Notes: generated by a model from the sequence alone, not told the origin. Shown: positions 34,486-43,759, counted from the stretch's first letter. The stretch: DNA of 64,000 nucleotides from Oceanicaulis sp. HLUCCA04 (GCA_001314625.1 LJSH01000004.1:236039-300038), one strand, 5' to 3'. Numbers and translations are program-made.

Positions 34486-35826
34486 TTACGCCTCGCCCTT
34501 TTCGATCTGCACGCGTAAAGGTCCGTGCGCATCCAGATGCACATCGCGCTGCGGGAAGGGGAACTGGATGCCTTCGGCCTGAAACGCCTTCCAGATCGCC
34601 AGCAGCACTTCAGATGAGACATTGTTGACGCCCTGTTGGGGGTCGGCGATCCAGAAGCGCACTTCCAGATCGATGGAATTATCGCCGAACCCGCGCAGCA
34701 GGCACCGCGTTTCCGGTTTGGCCAGCACGCGCTCCACCGAGCTGGCGGCCTCAACCACTACCTTCATGGCATGGGGCACATCGGTGCTGTAGGCGACGCC
34801 CACCGGCTTCTTGATGCGCACCGCTTCGTCGGAGAATGACCAGTTGATCACCTTGGTGGTGATGAACTCCTCATTGGGGATGAGGTGCTCCAGACCATCG
34901 CGCGTCACGACGCTGGCAAAGCGCATCCCCAGCGCATTCACCCGGCCATAGGTCTCTTCCAGCGTGATGACATCGCCCGGCTTGATCGAGCGGTCCATCA
35001 GCAGGATCAGGCCGGAAATGAGGTTGGAGAATATCTTCTGCAGGCCAAACCCGATGCCAAGCCCCACCGCGCCGGAAAAGATGGTCAGGGCGGCCAGATC
35101 CACGCCGGCGATCGAGAGCGCGGCCGCGACGACCACGACCAGAAGCGCTATCTGCACGCTCTTGGTGATCAGCAGGCGTGCAGATGGGGTGAGCGTCGGT
35201 ACCTGTTCCACCCGCGCGGCGAGCAATTTCGATAGACGGCTGGCCAGCCAGTAGAGCACGGCAAGCAGGATCGCGGCGCGCACCACGGTCAGCAGCGAAA
35301 TCCGGCTGTCTCCGACATCAAATCCCACCGAAGCCAGCAACGCCATCAACGGGCCCAGCAATCCGACAATATTGAGTGCAGCCACGATCCAGATCAGTGT
35401 CGCAGCGGTGCGTGACCAGAACGGCTCGGCAATGAAGGCCGTCAGGATGCGTATCAGCACCCAGGCGCCGGTCAGGCTGGCCGCCAGATTGATGGCAAAA
35501 CTGCCAAGCCCGGCCTCGTCAAACCCGACACGGGTCAGTGACAGGAGGGTGAAGGCGAGAACCGGCGTGACCAGCGACAGCACAAGGTCGCGTGCGCTTG
35601 TGTTGACCCGCGACATGAAGCGCCAGCCAAACGCCCTCTCAAACCCGGTGCGTACGGGCGCGCGCAACAGCCAGCTGATGCCAAAGGCGATGGCAATAGC
35701 GGCGGCCTGCAAGCCGATTTCCGGCGTGATGACGCCATCGCGCGCTTCGATCAACATGGCTTGCGCCTGTTCGATCAGCGAGCCTGTCCAATCGGTGGAG
35801 AAAAGCGCCGGTTCGTTTGCAGCCAT
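34486..35826 (-). CDS. Mechanosensitive ion channel, MscS family
   Basis: This 446-residue integral membrane protein has about five hydrophobic segments before the MscS core. The pore helix region LTIFSGAVGLGIGFGLQKIFSNLISGLILLMD and the following KPGDVITLEETYGRV strand are diagnostic of MscS channels, which release solutes during hypo-osmotic shock. The C-terminal soluble domain (VINWSFSDEAVRIKKPVGV, FPFPQRDVHLD) is complete. The N-terminal extra helices make it closer to the medium-length MscS relatives than to E. coli MscS itself (286 residues). Confidence 0.95.
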   Translation of the reverse strand: MAANEPALFSTDWTGSLIEQAQAMLIEARDGVITPEIGLQAAAIAIAFGISWLLRAPVRTGFERAFGWRFMSRVNTSARDLVLSLVTPVLAFTLLSLTRVGFDEAGLGSFAINLAASLTGAWVLIRILTAFIAEPFWSRTAATLIWIVAALNIVGLLGPLMALLASVGFDVGDSRISLLTVVRAAILLAVLYWLASRLSKLLAARVEQVPTLTPSARLLITKSVQIALLVVVVAAALSIAGVDLAALTIFSGAVGLGIGFGLQKIFSNLISGLILLMDRSIKPGDVITLEETYGRVNALGMRFASVVTRDGLEHLIPNEEFITTKVINWSFSDEAVRIKKPVGVAYSTDVPHAMKVVVEAASSVERVLAKPETRCLLRGFGDNSIDLEVRFWIADPQQGVNNVSSEVLLAIWKAFQAEGIQFPFPQRDVHLDAHGPLRVQIEKGEA

Positions 35827-35880
35827 ATCAGGACGTTAGGCGGGTGCGTCTTTGCGGGCAAGTGTGATCGGACGGGCGCC

Positions 35881-37935
35881 CTACTTGCCCTCGCGCCACC
35901 AGCCAGCCCCCATCAGCGCAAGAATGAGCGCGGCGAGAAGCAGCCCCGGTGCCAGCGGCGTGCGCCGTGATTCTGCGACCGTATAGGCACCATTGCGCTG
36001 CAACCCTGCCCAGCCGGGGCCTGCCTGCAATCCTTCGGGGCGGGTGCGGCGCAAGGATGGCATTTGCGGGGTCTCGCCCCCGCCGAGCAGGAAGCTGCCA
36101 CCGCCCGTTGCCTGTACCAGCGGCGCCAGAGCGGCACGTGTAACCCGCAAATCCAGATATTCGCGCGGATTGAGCGGACCAGCTGAAATGACGGTTGTCG
36201 CATCGCCTGAACGCAGGCGGATCAGCCCGGCCTCATTGCCGGTTTCGGTACTCGCGGTAAACCGGCCCGGCCCAGCTTCGCCCATTTCGATGGATTGTTC
36301 GCGTCCCGATGGCCAGGTGATGTCAAGGTCGGGGGCCGTATCATCCAGCGTGGTGCGGGTGGCGGTCAGCATGCCGTCTGCGAGGGTCGCCGTCAGACGC
36401 TCCTCGTCCAGTTCGGGCTCGTTCATCAGCCAGTGCGCCACCCGGCGGAATAGCTCGTCATGTGGCCCGCCGCCATCATGGCCGCGCGCCCACAGCCAGG
36501 ACTGGTCGGACAGCAATATCGCCGCGCGCCCCTCTCCCTGGCGCGACAGCACCAGCAGAGGATCACCGGAGGGTGTATCCAGCAGGGTCTCGCCGGACAG
36601 GGCCTGCCCGCCGACATAGCGGTACCAATGGCCCCACTCACCCTCCTGCCCGGCCATGGGTGCGGTCACCGGATGACGCTCCCCGGCTGTGGAGATACGC
36701 GGGCGGAAAGCGCCCTCGCGCACTTCTCCGGTGGGCCGCGCAGGCAGGACGGTGGTCAGAAGCGAGCGGGCAATGGATTCTGGTCCGGCATAGTCCGGCC
36801 CTGCCGTGATCAGAAGCGCGCCGCCCTCATCGACATAGCGCGCGATATTCTGGAAATAGTTGGCTGGCAATATGCCGCGCCGCCGGTAGCGGTCGAAAAT
36901 GACCAGGTCGAATTCGTGCAGGCGCAGCTCGAACAGCTCGAAGACCGGAAAGGCGATGAGAGCCAGCTCTTCGGGCAGGGCGCCATCGCCCCGGTCCAGC
37001 GGACGCAGGATCGTGAAATGCACCAGATCGACAGACGGGTCTGATTTGAGAAGGTTACGCCAAGCCCGCGCGCCATTATGCGGCTCGCCGGTAACCAGCA
37101 AAACCCGCAGCCGGTCACGCACGCCGGTCACGCTCACCGCCGCCCGATTATTGATCAGGGACAGCTCGCTCGCGCCGGGTTCGACCTCGATCTCGATCAC
37201 ATTCGCGCCGCGATTTTCCACCAGCGCTTCCACCGATACGGTTTCGCCAATCGCGGCGCGGGCCTGTATCGGGTCGCCGCCATCCAGGCGCAGGGTCAGC
37301 ATGGCTGTGCCTTCAGGCGCGCCCTCATCCTCGACACGAAGCTGGAAGCGCACCGGCTCGCCGACAATGCCAAAGCGCGGGGCTTCCTCCACGATCAGGC
37401 GCCGGTCGGTCGCGCGCGCATCGCCGGTGGCAAACTGGTGGACGGGTACATCAAGGCCGAGCGAGTCCGGGTCGGACGGCGCGTCATGGACCTGACCGTC
37501 AGTCAGCATGACAATGCCGGCCAGCCGGTTTCTCGGGATATCGCCGAGCCCCGCGCGCAGCGTGTCAAACAGGCGGGTGCCGTCAGGCGTTGCCCCGCCA
37601 TCCACTTCGACAATATCCAGGCTCTCATCGGCGTCTGCGTACCGGGCAAGGGCTGTGCTGGCGTTTTGCGCGCTGGCGCTTCGTTCGCCGATTTCCATGG
37701 ACGCGGAAGTGTCACGCACTACCAGCAAGATGTCGCTCAGCGGATCGCGTATCTCGCGCACGAGCGCCGGATTGGCGAGCGCGCCCAAGAGGGCCAGCCC
37801 GGCCAGGGCCCGCCATGTCCAGCCCTTCAGCCCGCGCCAGGCCGCGAAGGCGCTTGCTGCAAGGAGCACGATGGCCAGCGCGGCGAGTATCCACTGATCT
37901 GCGAGCGGGGCGAGTACCAGGCTGGAGGCGCTCAA
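35881..37935 (-). CDS. Membrane-anchored VWA-domain protein of the moxR/BatA-type operon
   Basis: About 684 residues with a TTG start at 37935. The upstream gene ends TTGA at the same place, a four-base overlap. Two N-terminal helices (LAALAIVLLAAS and ALAGLALLGALAN) are followed by a VWA-like region with the MIDAS motif DTSASM and LTDGQ. Later parts contain a glutamine-amidotransferase-like segment (GALLITAGPDYAG) and a final helix at the C-terminus. It is the last gene of the operon. Such proteins are thought to act with MoxR ATPases in envelope or cofactor maturation, but the substrate here is unknown. Confidence 0.82.
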   Translation of the reverse strand: MSASSLVLAPLADQWILAALAIVLLAASAFAAWRGLKGWTWRALAGLALLGALANPALVREIRDPLSDILLVVRDTSASMEIGERSASAQNASTALARYADADESLDIVEVDGGATPDGTRLFDTLRAGLGDIPRNRLAGIVMLTDGQVHDAPSDPDSLGLDVPVHQFATGDARATDRRLIVEEAPRFGIVGEPVRFQLRVEDEGAPEGTAMLTLRLDGGDPIQARAAIGETVSVEALVENRGANVIEIEVEPGASELSLINNRAAVSVTGVRDRLRVLLVTGEPHNGARAWRNLLKSDPSVDLVHFTILRPLDRGDGALPEELALIAFPVFELFELRLHEFDLVIFDRYRRRGILPANYFQNIARYVDEGGALLITAGPDYAGPESIARSLLTTVLPARPTGEVREGAFRPRISTAGERHPVTAPMAGQEGEWGHWYRYVGGQALSGETLLDTPSGDPLLVLSRQGEGRAAILLSDQSWLWARGHDGGGPHDELFRRVAHWLMNEPELDEERLTATLADGMLTATRTTLDDTAPDLDITWPSGREQSIEMGEAGPGRFTASTETGNEAGLIRLRSGDATTVISAGPLNPREYLDLRVTRAALAPLVQATGGGSFLLGGGETPQMPSLRRTRPEGLQAGPGWAGLQRNGAYTVAESRRTPLAPGLLLAALILALMGAGWWREGK

Positions 37936-40709
37936 CGGTCCAGCGGCTGCGGTTCGTCCCGCTGCCCTCCCTGTCCGAGGCGTTCGAGGATGGCCGGGAC
38001 ATGCACCTGATCGGTCTTGTAATTGCCGGTCAGGGCGTACATCGCCAGATTGACGCCGACCCGGTAGGCCATTTCACGCTGACGCTCCCCGCCCTCGACG
38101 GGTAGCAGCGCCGTGCCATTATCCCGGCGCGCCCACGCACCGGCCCAGTCGGCAGAGCCGATGACGATTCCCGACACGCCGTCGCGTGCCGTGCCGTCGG
38201 GGCTGGATTCAACCCAGACATCACTGCTGCCCATCCGGCCGGGCAATTCGCGCAGCAGATAGAAGGTCCGCCCCAGCACATGATCCTCGCCGACGCGGGC
38301 AAGAGCCGGGATTTCCAGCCCGTCCATGACCTGTTCAAGGCCGGGATGGGCTCCGCCGCGCATCCCGGCCCCGCCGTCGCGCGTATCGAAAATGATCATG
38401 CCGCCTGACCGCAGATAGGCGTTGATATTGCGCGCGGCGGCGTCGGTGACAGGCCGCGCATCCGCAGTTACTGGCCAGTAGATGAGCGGGAAGAAGATCA
38501 GTTCGTCACTGGCAGGATCAACGCCGCGCGGGGCTTGCGGTTCGATCGAGCTGCGCCGCGTGACCTCGGCGGAAAGTCCCGCCAGCCCTGCTTGGCTGAC
38601 GCGGTCGGTCTCCGGGTCGCCGGTCAGGATATAGCCGAACCGGACGGCGAGCGCCCGGTCCAGTGCCTCGGCAGTGTCGCTGGACACCGCTTCGCCGTCG
38701 TCTGCCGGTTGGGCCATAGCGGGAGGCGGCGCTGCCAGCGACAGGGCGGCGATCATGGCGGCTGCGCCAGCCGCAGCGGCGCGCGATGCCCTGACAGCGG
38801 GCAGACGCCCGGCAAATGCCAGCGCGATAATCATGTCAGCGGCCAGCAGGATCAGGGCCAGCGCAAGAAGCGGCCCGCCAAAGCGCTGCTCGCGCAACCC
38901 GTCGCGTATTTCGTAAAGCGCGCCGGGCAGGTTGCGGGCCATCGGCTCCAGTCTTGTGTTCTCCCGGACTGTGTTGAGGGCGGCGCTCGCCGCGCCCAGC
39001 CGCCAGATGCCCGGCGGTGTGCCCGGTGACGCCCCGGCCGATCCAAAATCCCCTGCCGGTATGGCGCGCGGTTGCCCGGTGGGTGCGCCCAGACGGCCAA
39101 ACCCGTCCAGCGCCCGCTCTATCTGCCAGGTCCCTTCGCTGTCTGCGCCACCAGCCCCGGCCCCCTCGGCCAGCGCAATGATGCGGCGCATCATGGCCGG
39201 GAATGTCCCGGTCAGCGGCAGGCTGGACCAGTCAGGGCCAGCTGTCACGTGGACGAGCACGATCCAGCCCTCCCCGCGCCGGTCAGCCGTGACAAGCGGT
39301 GTGCCGTCCTCAAGACGTGCCCAGACCCGCCGGTCAAGATCGGCCTCGGGCTCGGCCAGCACCTGACTGCGGATGGTCGCGTCTTCGCTCGCCGATAGCC
39401 CGGCGAACGGGCTGTCATCGGCGAACGGGGCCATGCGTTGGGGTTCATCCCAGTTCAGCGCCCCGCCCAGCAGGCGGCCGCCGGTTCTGAGCCGTACTGG
39501 CAGAAGGTCGTCGCTGCGGGCGGCAAGGCGCGGTCCGGCAAAGCGGACAAGCAGTCCGCCTGCCTCCACGAATGCGGCCAGAGCCGGGTCTTCGCTGCGT
39601 GCGGCATCGACCATGACGAGGCCGGACGGTTCATCTTCGAGCACCTGTTCGAGCGGTCCGCGCACCAGTTCGGCATGGGGTGCCAGCGCCTGCTCGGCGT
39701 AATGCAGGTCAGACAGTAGCGGCTGACGGTTCTCCCCGCCCTCCGGCTCGATCAGCGCCATGCGCGGGCGCTGCCAGCTATCGTCGAGCAGCTGGACAGC
39801 GCCTGCCGAGCTGACACCCTCCACGCGCACAGAGCGCACGCGGTTTCTCAGATCGAGCGGCAGGCGTGCGGAGGCTTCCGCCTCGCGCTCCCCGGCCTCG
39901 AAACGGGCAGGGGCACGTGCAATGACCTGACCGTCCTGCGCGATGGCCGTAATTTCCACATCGCGCGCCGCGCCGCTGCCCATCCGGCGCACGCGGGCGG
40001 TAAATCCGTCAGCGGCGGCGTCCACGCGGGCAAGGGCCAGAACGTCGTCCTCAACACCGGGCAGGCTGATCGTCAGGCGTCCGCGCTCGGAGAGAACGCG
40101 GGCGAGCGTGCTGTCGCCCCCACTCTCGACGCCGTCGCTCAACCAGCGTGTTTCAAAGCTTGCCGGCGCGGTGCCTGCCTCGATTGCGGCGAGAACGCTT
40201 TCGCGCGCCGCGCCCCGGTCCGGGGGCCAGCTTTGCGGTTCTGCCGCATTCAGACGCGAGATCACGGTTCCGGCGGCAGCAAATTCGACCGCGTCCGGGT
40301 TGGCGGTCAGCAGGAGTGCAACCTGCCTGCCATCCGCATTAGCGCCGTCCAGCCAGACACGCGCCTGTGCAATCGTGCGGGGCCACGCCGCAGCGCTTTG
40401 CCAGCCATTGTCGATAACCACGAGGAGCGGGGCGTCGCTGGCGCGGGTGTCAGCGGGACGCCAGACCGGCTGGGCCAGGGCGATGACGATGATGGCTGCC
40501 GTCAACAGGCGCAGGAATATCAGCCACCAGGGCGCGCTCTGCGGGGTTTGCGGGGTCTGGGCAAGGCGTTGCAAAAGCCGCAGCGGCGCGAACACCACAT
40601 GGCGCGGTGCAGGCGGTGTGGCGCGCAGCAGCAGCCAGAGCAGCGGCAGAGCCACCAGCGCGATCAGGGCCAGCGGCGCCGCGAAGCCTATCGGACCCAG
40701 CGACACCAT
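37932..40709 (-). CDS. BatA-like N-terminal / DUF4159 membrane protein
   Basis: About 925 residues. The N-terminus (GPIGFAAPLALIALVALPLL then RATPPAPRHVVFAPLRLLQ) is the aerotolerance-operon BatA N-terminal type with two membrane spans. A long VWA-like and glutamine amidotransferase-like middle part follows. Two more helices lie at about 635-690. The C-terminal part (RFGYILTGDPETDRVSQAGL, ELIFFPLIYWPVT, MIIFDTRDG, YALTGNYKTDQVHVPAILERLG) matches DUF4159. The gene overlaps its neighbours by a few bases on both sides (TGATG and TTGA), so the three downstream genes are translationally coupled. The function is not established. Confidence 0.85.
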   Translation of the reverse strand: MVSLGPIGFAAPLALIALVALPLLWLLLRATPPAPRHVVFAPLRLLQRLAQTPQTPQSAPWWLIFLRLLTAAIIVIALAQPVWRPADTRASDAPLLVVIDNGWQSAAAWPRTIAQARVWLDGANADGRQVALLLTANPDAVEFAAAGTVISRLNAAEPQSWPPDRGAARESVLAAIEAGTAPASFETRWLSDGVESGGDSTLARVLSERGRLTISLPGVEDDVLALARVDAAADGFTARVRRMGSGAARDVEITAIAQDGQVIARAPARFEAGEREAEASARLPLDLRNRVRSVRVEGVSSAGAVQLLDDSWQRPRMALIEPEGGENRQPLLSDLHYAEQALAPHAELVRGPLEQVLEDEPSGLVMVDAARSEDPALAAFVEAGGLLVRFAGPRLAARSDDLLPVRLRTGGRLLGGALNWDEPQRMAPFADDSPFAGLSASEDATIRSQVLAEPEADLDRRVWARLEDGTPLVTADRRGEGWIVLVHVTAGPDWSSLPLTGTFPAMMRRIIALAEGAGAGGADSEGTWQIERALDGFGRLGAPTGQPRAIPAGDFGSAGASPGTPPGIWRLGAASAALNTVRENTRLEPMARNLPGALYEIRDGLREQRFGGPLLALALILLAADMIIALAFAGRLPAVRASRAAAAGAAAMIAALSLAAPPPAMAQPADDGEAVSSDTAEALDRALAVRFGYILTGDPETDRVSQAGLAGLSAEVTRRSSIEPQAPRGVDPASDELIFFPLIYWPVTADARPVTDAAARNINAYLRSGGMIIFDTRDGGAGMRGGAHPGLEQVMDGLEIPALARVGEDHVLGRTFYLLRELPGRMGSSDVWVESSPDGTARDGVSGIVIGSADWAGAWARRDNGTALLPVEGGERQREMAYRVGVNLAMYALTGNYKTDQVHVPAILERLGQGGQRDEPQPLDR

Positions 40710-41596
40710 CAAACCCGCTCCATCGCGCCGGGCGCCAGCGCCTCGTAAAGGGCCAGAACCGCGGTGCCGGCCGGCCGGTCGGTACGGTGTGTGACAAGCG
40801 TCCAGCCTGCCTTGCGCGCGATCGCCGCAATCGCCGCGCCATGTTCGGCCCAGAGGCGGCGATAGCTCTCCCGGGCATCTTCAGCCCGGCCAAGCAGCAA
40901 GGGCGCACCTTTGCCGGAGGGTTCGGCAAACCTTGTACGCCCGCTAAAGGGAAAATCGTCTTCCGCCGGGTCGATGATGCGCAACAGGATGCCGCTGGCA
41001 TTGCTGGCATTCAGGCGCGCGAGACGCGCTGCCCAGGTTTCCGGGGGATCAAGAAAATCGCTCGCCAGCACGATGCGCGCATGGCGCACGATATCGGCCT
41101 TCTCAACCGACTGGACAGCGCCCGGACCTTCGGCCAGCGCGCGCGCGGTGATCTCCAGCCCGGTGCGTCCGGTGCGGGTGCGTCCCGTCTCGCCCAGTGC
41201 CGAGATGCGTTCGCCGCCGCGCGTCAGCAAGGATGCCAGCGCCATCAGGCAAACGGCTGCGCGGTCTTTCTTCAACGGCTGGCTTCTCGATGCCAATGCC
41301 ATGCCGGGCGAGCCATCGCGCCACAGATAGACGGCATTGGCCGCTTCCCACTCGGTCTCACGCACGAAGAGTTGCTGGCTTCGCGCCGAACGCCGCCAGT
41401 CGACCGCCTGCGCCCCGTCTTCGGTGCGGTGACGGCGGTATTCCCAGAAGGTTTCGCCATGCCCTGAACGGCGGCGGCCATGCGTGCCCAGCGATGCGCT
41501 GGCAGCAATCCGCTCTGCCTCTGCCAGCAAGGCGGGGAAGGGCGCAGCGGCCTGTTCTGCCGCGCGGCGCAGGGTGGGGGATTGAGGCTGGCTCAT
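40709..41596 (-). CDS. DUF58 domain protein of the moxR operon
   Basis: This 295-residue protein has the DUF58 core signature GRRRSGHGETFWEYRRH followed by AQAVDWRRSARSQQLFVRETE and the VWA-like tail (VLASDFLDPPETW, LRIIDPAEDDFPF). DUF58 proteins are the standard partner of MoxR AAA+ ATPases. The start codon is ATG at 41596, overlapping the stop of the inserted DUF559 gene by four bases (ATGA). Stop and next start overlap as TGATG. Its natural upstream partner moxR is now separated from it by the DUF559 cassette. Confidence 0.92.
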   Translation of the reverse strand: MSQPQSPTLRRAAEQAAAPFPALLAEAERIAASASLGTHGRRRSGHGETFWEYRRHRTEDGAQAVDWRRSARSQQLFVRETEWEAANAVYLWRDGSPGMALASRSQPLKKDRAAVCLMALASLLTRGGERISALGETGRTRTGRTGLEITARALAEGPGAVQSVEKADIVRHARIVLASDFLDPPETWAARLARLNASNASGILLRIIDPAEDDFPFSGRTRFAEPSGKGAPLLLGRAEDARESYRRLWAEHGAAIAAIARKAGWTLVTHRTDRPAGTAVLALYEALAPGAMERV

Positions 41597-42015
41597 AACG
41601 GACTTTCCAGTCCGCCGGTCCCTTTCTCCCCCCGTTCACGGGGGGAGTGGCCCGGCAGGGCCGAGGGGGGGAGAGCAGCAAGTAGCGCGTCCATGACGCC
41701 ATTCAGATTGTCGTAAATGTCGGTATTCCAAACGCGCAGCACCCGCCAGCCTTCGTTTTTCAGATAGGTGGTGCGTGCCGCGTCGTGCGCCCTTTGTTTG
41801 GGACTGGAATGGGTCGCTCCATCCACCTCAATTATCAGATGGGCTTTCACACAGGCAAAGTCGGCCACATAGTTGCCAACTGGGTGCTGTCTGCGAAACC
41901 GCCAGCCATTTAGGCCTCCCCCACGGAGCCGTGACCATAGAATGGTCTCTGCGTCGGTCAGTTTTCTGCGAAGAACGCGAGCCATGGAACGGGAGCGGGT
42001 TTCTTTTTCACGCAT
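41593..42015 (-). CDS. DUF559 (Vsr-like) endonuclease-domain protein, in an inverted-repeat cassette
   Basis: About 140 residues. The core reads RVLRRKLTDAETILWSRLR, FRRQHPVGNYVADFACVKAH, LIIEVDGATHS and YLKNEGWRVLRVWNTDIYDN. This is the DUF559 fold, related to very-short-patch-repair and other PD-(D/E)xK nucleases. The candidate metal residues are Asp in YVADFAC and Glu in IIEVDG. The start at 42015 sits just after GGAGGGGGGATAT, a ribosome site formed by the repeat arm itself. The C-terminal about 25 residues (ALPGHSPRERGEKG) are read out of the other repeat arm, so they are unlikely to be ancestral. The longer frame to 42108 also reads through the repeat. It splits moxR from DUF58, and its biological role is unknown. 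Confidence 0.85.
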   Translation of the reverse strand: MREKETRSRSMARVLRRKLTDAETILWSRLRGGGLNGWRFRRQHPVGNYVADFACVKAHLIIEVDGATHSSPKQRAHDAARTTYLKNEGWRVLRVWNTDIYDNLNGVMDALLAALPPSALPGHSPRERGEKGTGGLESPL

Positions 42016-42070
42016 ATATCCCCCCTCCGTCAGCTGCGCTGACACCTCCCCCGTAAACGGGGGAGGAAAG
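41622..42070. mobile_element. Putative DUF559 mobile cassette with about 50 bp inverted ends
   Basis: One end (41622-41671) reads CTTTCTCCCCCCGTTCACGG then GGGGAGTGGCCCGGCAGGG and CCGAGGGGGG. The other end (42020-42070) is an imperfect inverted copy: CCCCCTCCGTCAGC, GCTGACACCTCCCCCGT and AAACGGGGGAGGAAAG. Only the DUF559 gene lies between them. It is placed cleanly in the intergenic space between moxR (ends 42112) and DUF58 (starts 41596), leaving about 41 and 25 bases of flank. The gene-less element at 7713-7834 has the same end structure. Confidence 0.6.
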
Positions 42071-42111
42071 AGCGATGGCGAAGGCGAACCGAGAAATCCA
42101 CTGGCCAATTT

Positions 42112-43110
42112 TTACGCTGCCTCGGAGGCGAGCCGTGCAATCAGCCGGTCAACATTGAGCCCGTCTGCCCTGGCTGCAAAGGTCAGCGCCATGCGGTGCT
42201 TGAGAACCGGACCTGCCAGCGCGGCGACGTCCTCGGTTGACGGCGCAAGCCGCCCCTGAAGAAGCGCGCGGGCGCGGACGGCCAGCATCAGGGCCTGACC
42301 GCCTCTCGGGCCGGGACCCCATGCTACCGCTTCGGCGACCTCGCCATCGGCGGACCCGTCGGGTCTGGCGCGCGCCAGCAGGTCGAGAATGGCCTTGAGG
42401 GTCTGCTCGCCAACGGGCATGGCCCGAACCAGTGCCTGAAGATTGGTCAGCTCCTGCGCGTCGAGCACCGGCGCAGCGCTGTCTTCTTCCGTGCCGGTAG
42501 TGGCGATCAGGATCGCGCGCTCGGCTTCACGCGTGGGATAGGGCACGTCGATCTGCATCGTGAACCGGTCAAGCTGGGCTTCAGGCAGCGGATAGGTGCC
42601 TTCCTGCTCGATCGGGTTCTGGGTGGCGAGCACATGGAAGGGTTTTGGCAGATCATGACGCACGCCCGCGACCGTAACGAAACCCTCCTGCATGGCCTGC
42701 AGGAGCGCGGCTTGTGTGCGCGGGCTGGCCCGGTTGATCTCGTCGGCCATCAATAGCCGGGTAAAGACGGGGCCGGGAATGAAGCGGAAACTGCGCTTGC
42801 CGGCGGCGTCCTCTTCAAGAACTTCGGAGCCGACAATGTCAGCCGGCATCAGGTCGGGGGTGAACTGGACACGCTTGTCATCCAGGCCCGTGACGACCGC
42901 GAGCGTGTGTACCAGCCGCGTCTTGGCAAGGCCCGGCGCGCCGACCAGAAGGCCGTGGCCTCCTGACAGCAATACACACAAGGCTTGCTCGACCACCTCT
43001 TCAAGGCCGAAGATGGAGCGGGCGATCGAGGCACGCACCTCGGCGAGCCGCACGGTGGCGGCATCGGCGCGGGCTGCAAGCTGGCTGACATCTTCATTCG
43101 GCGCGGTCAT
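42112..43110 (-). CDS. MoxR family AAA+ ATPase
   Basis: This 332-residue AAA+ protein has Walker A GAPGLAKTR, the segment VQFTPDLMPADIVGSEV, Walker B LLMADEINRASPRTQAALLQAM, VLATQNPIEQEGTYPLPEAQLDRF and the sensor-2 region, all standard for MoxR. MoxR ATPases act as chaperones for metal insertion or envelope-protein maturation together with DUF58 and VWA proteins. It is the first gene of the minus-strand operon that continues with DUF58, the BatA-like and the VWA protein. The start at 43110 is the first Met after the divergent DUF1285 gene region and gives the usual MoxR length. Confidence 0.95.
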   Translation of the reverse strand: MTAPNEDVSQLAARADAATVRLAEVRASIARSIFGLEEVVEQALCVLLSGGHGLLVGAPGLAKTRLVHTLAVVTGLDDKRVQFTPDLMPADIVGSEVLEEDAAGKRSFRFIPGPVFTRLLMADEINRASPRTQAALLQAMQEGFVTVAGVRHDLPKPFHVLATQNPIEQEGTYPLPEAQLDRFTMQIDVPYPTREAERAILIATTGTEEDSAAPVLDAQELTNLQALVRAMPVGEQTLKAILDLLARARPDGSADGEVAEAVAWGPGPRGGQALMLAVRARALLQGRLAPSTEDVAALAGPVLKHRMALTFAARADGLNVDRLIARLASEAA

Positions 43111-43183
43111 GAGCCTATGTCCTTGGTTCGCATTGCTGTTGCCCCCATTTATGCAGCATGCCCCGCTGAAGCTTGAGGTGTCC

Positions 43184-43759
43184 ATGGGTTCACAGCGCTC
43201 AAAGACGGATGGAATGCAGTCCCTGCTCGAGGCTGCGCGCGATTCCGGCAAGGGATTGCCGCCGGTTGACCGCTGGCATCCTGAATATTGCGGCGAAATG
43301 GACATGGTCATCCGCCGTGACGGAAGCTGGTGGCATGAAGGCACGCGCATCGGCCGGACGGCGCTGGTGCGCCTGTTCGCCCGCATTCTGAGAAAAGATG
43401 AGGATGGCGAAACCTATCTTGTCACCCCGGCAGAGAAAATCCGCATCGTGGTCGAGGCCGGTCACTTTCTGGCGGTGCGCGTCGATGCCCTAGGCGAGGG
43501 CGAGGCGCAAAAGCTCGTGTTTACGACCGATCACGAAGAACAAGTTGTGGCCGGGCCGGATCACCCGTTGCGCATCGCCTTTGGCAAGGATGGCGAGCCG
43601 GAACCTTATGTCCATGTGCGCGGGCGGCTTGAGGCCTTGCTGACCCGGCCCGTCTATTACGAGCTGGCCAATCTGGCCGTCGAGGGACGCGCGCCCGATG
43701 GCCGCCAATGCCTGGGCGTCTGGTCGGACGGCATGTTCGTCCCGCTGGAGCGGGGTTGA
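43184..43759 (+). CDS. DUF1285 family protein
   Basis: About 191 residues from the ATG at 43184, which has a TTGAGGTG site. The family features are PPVDRWHPEYCGEMDMVIRRDGSWWHEG near the N-terminus, the segment RIGRTALVRLFARIL, YLVTPAEKIRIVVEAGHF and a C-terminal ELANLAVEG with GVWSDGMFVPL. DUF1285 proteins are small soluble proteins common in alphaproteobacteria without a settled function. Its stop TGA shares one base with the ATG of the NUDIX gene, so the pair is co-translated. An upstream Met at 43151 is less likely. Divergent from moxR. Confidence 0.9.
   Translation: MGSQRSKTDGMQSLLEAARDSGKGLPPVDRWHPEYCGEMDMVIRRDGSWWHEGTRIGRTALVRLFARILRKDEDGETYLVTPAEKIRIVVEAGHFLAVRVDALGEGEAQKLVFTTDHEEQVVAGPDHPLRIAFGKDGEPEPYVHVRGRLEALLTRPVYYELANLAVEGRAPDGRQCLGVWSDGMFVPLERG

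Noticed and set aside
37078-38010. A 310-residue plus-strand frame opposite the VWA protein gene
   Set aside because: Antisense of a coupled operon gene with a recognisable MIDAS motif.
42016-42108. Upstream extension of the DUF559 gene to 42108
   Set aside because: The extra 31 residues are read from the inverted repeat arm and the moxR end. The ATG at 42015 has the good ribosome site.
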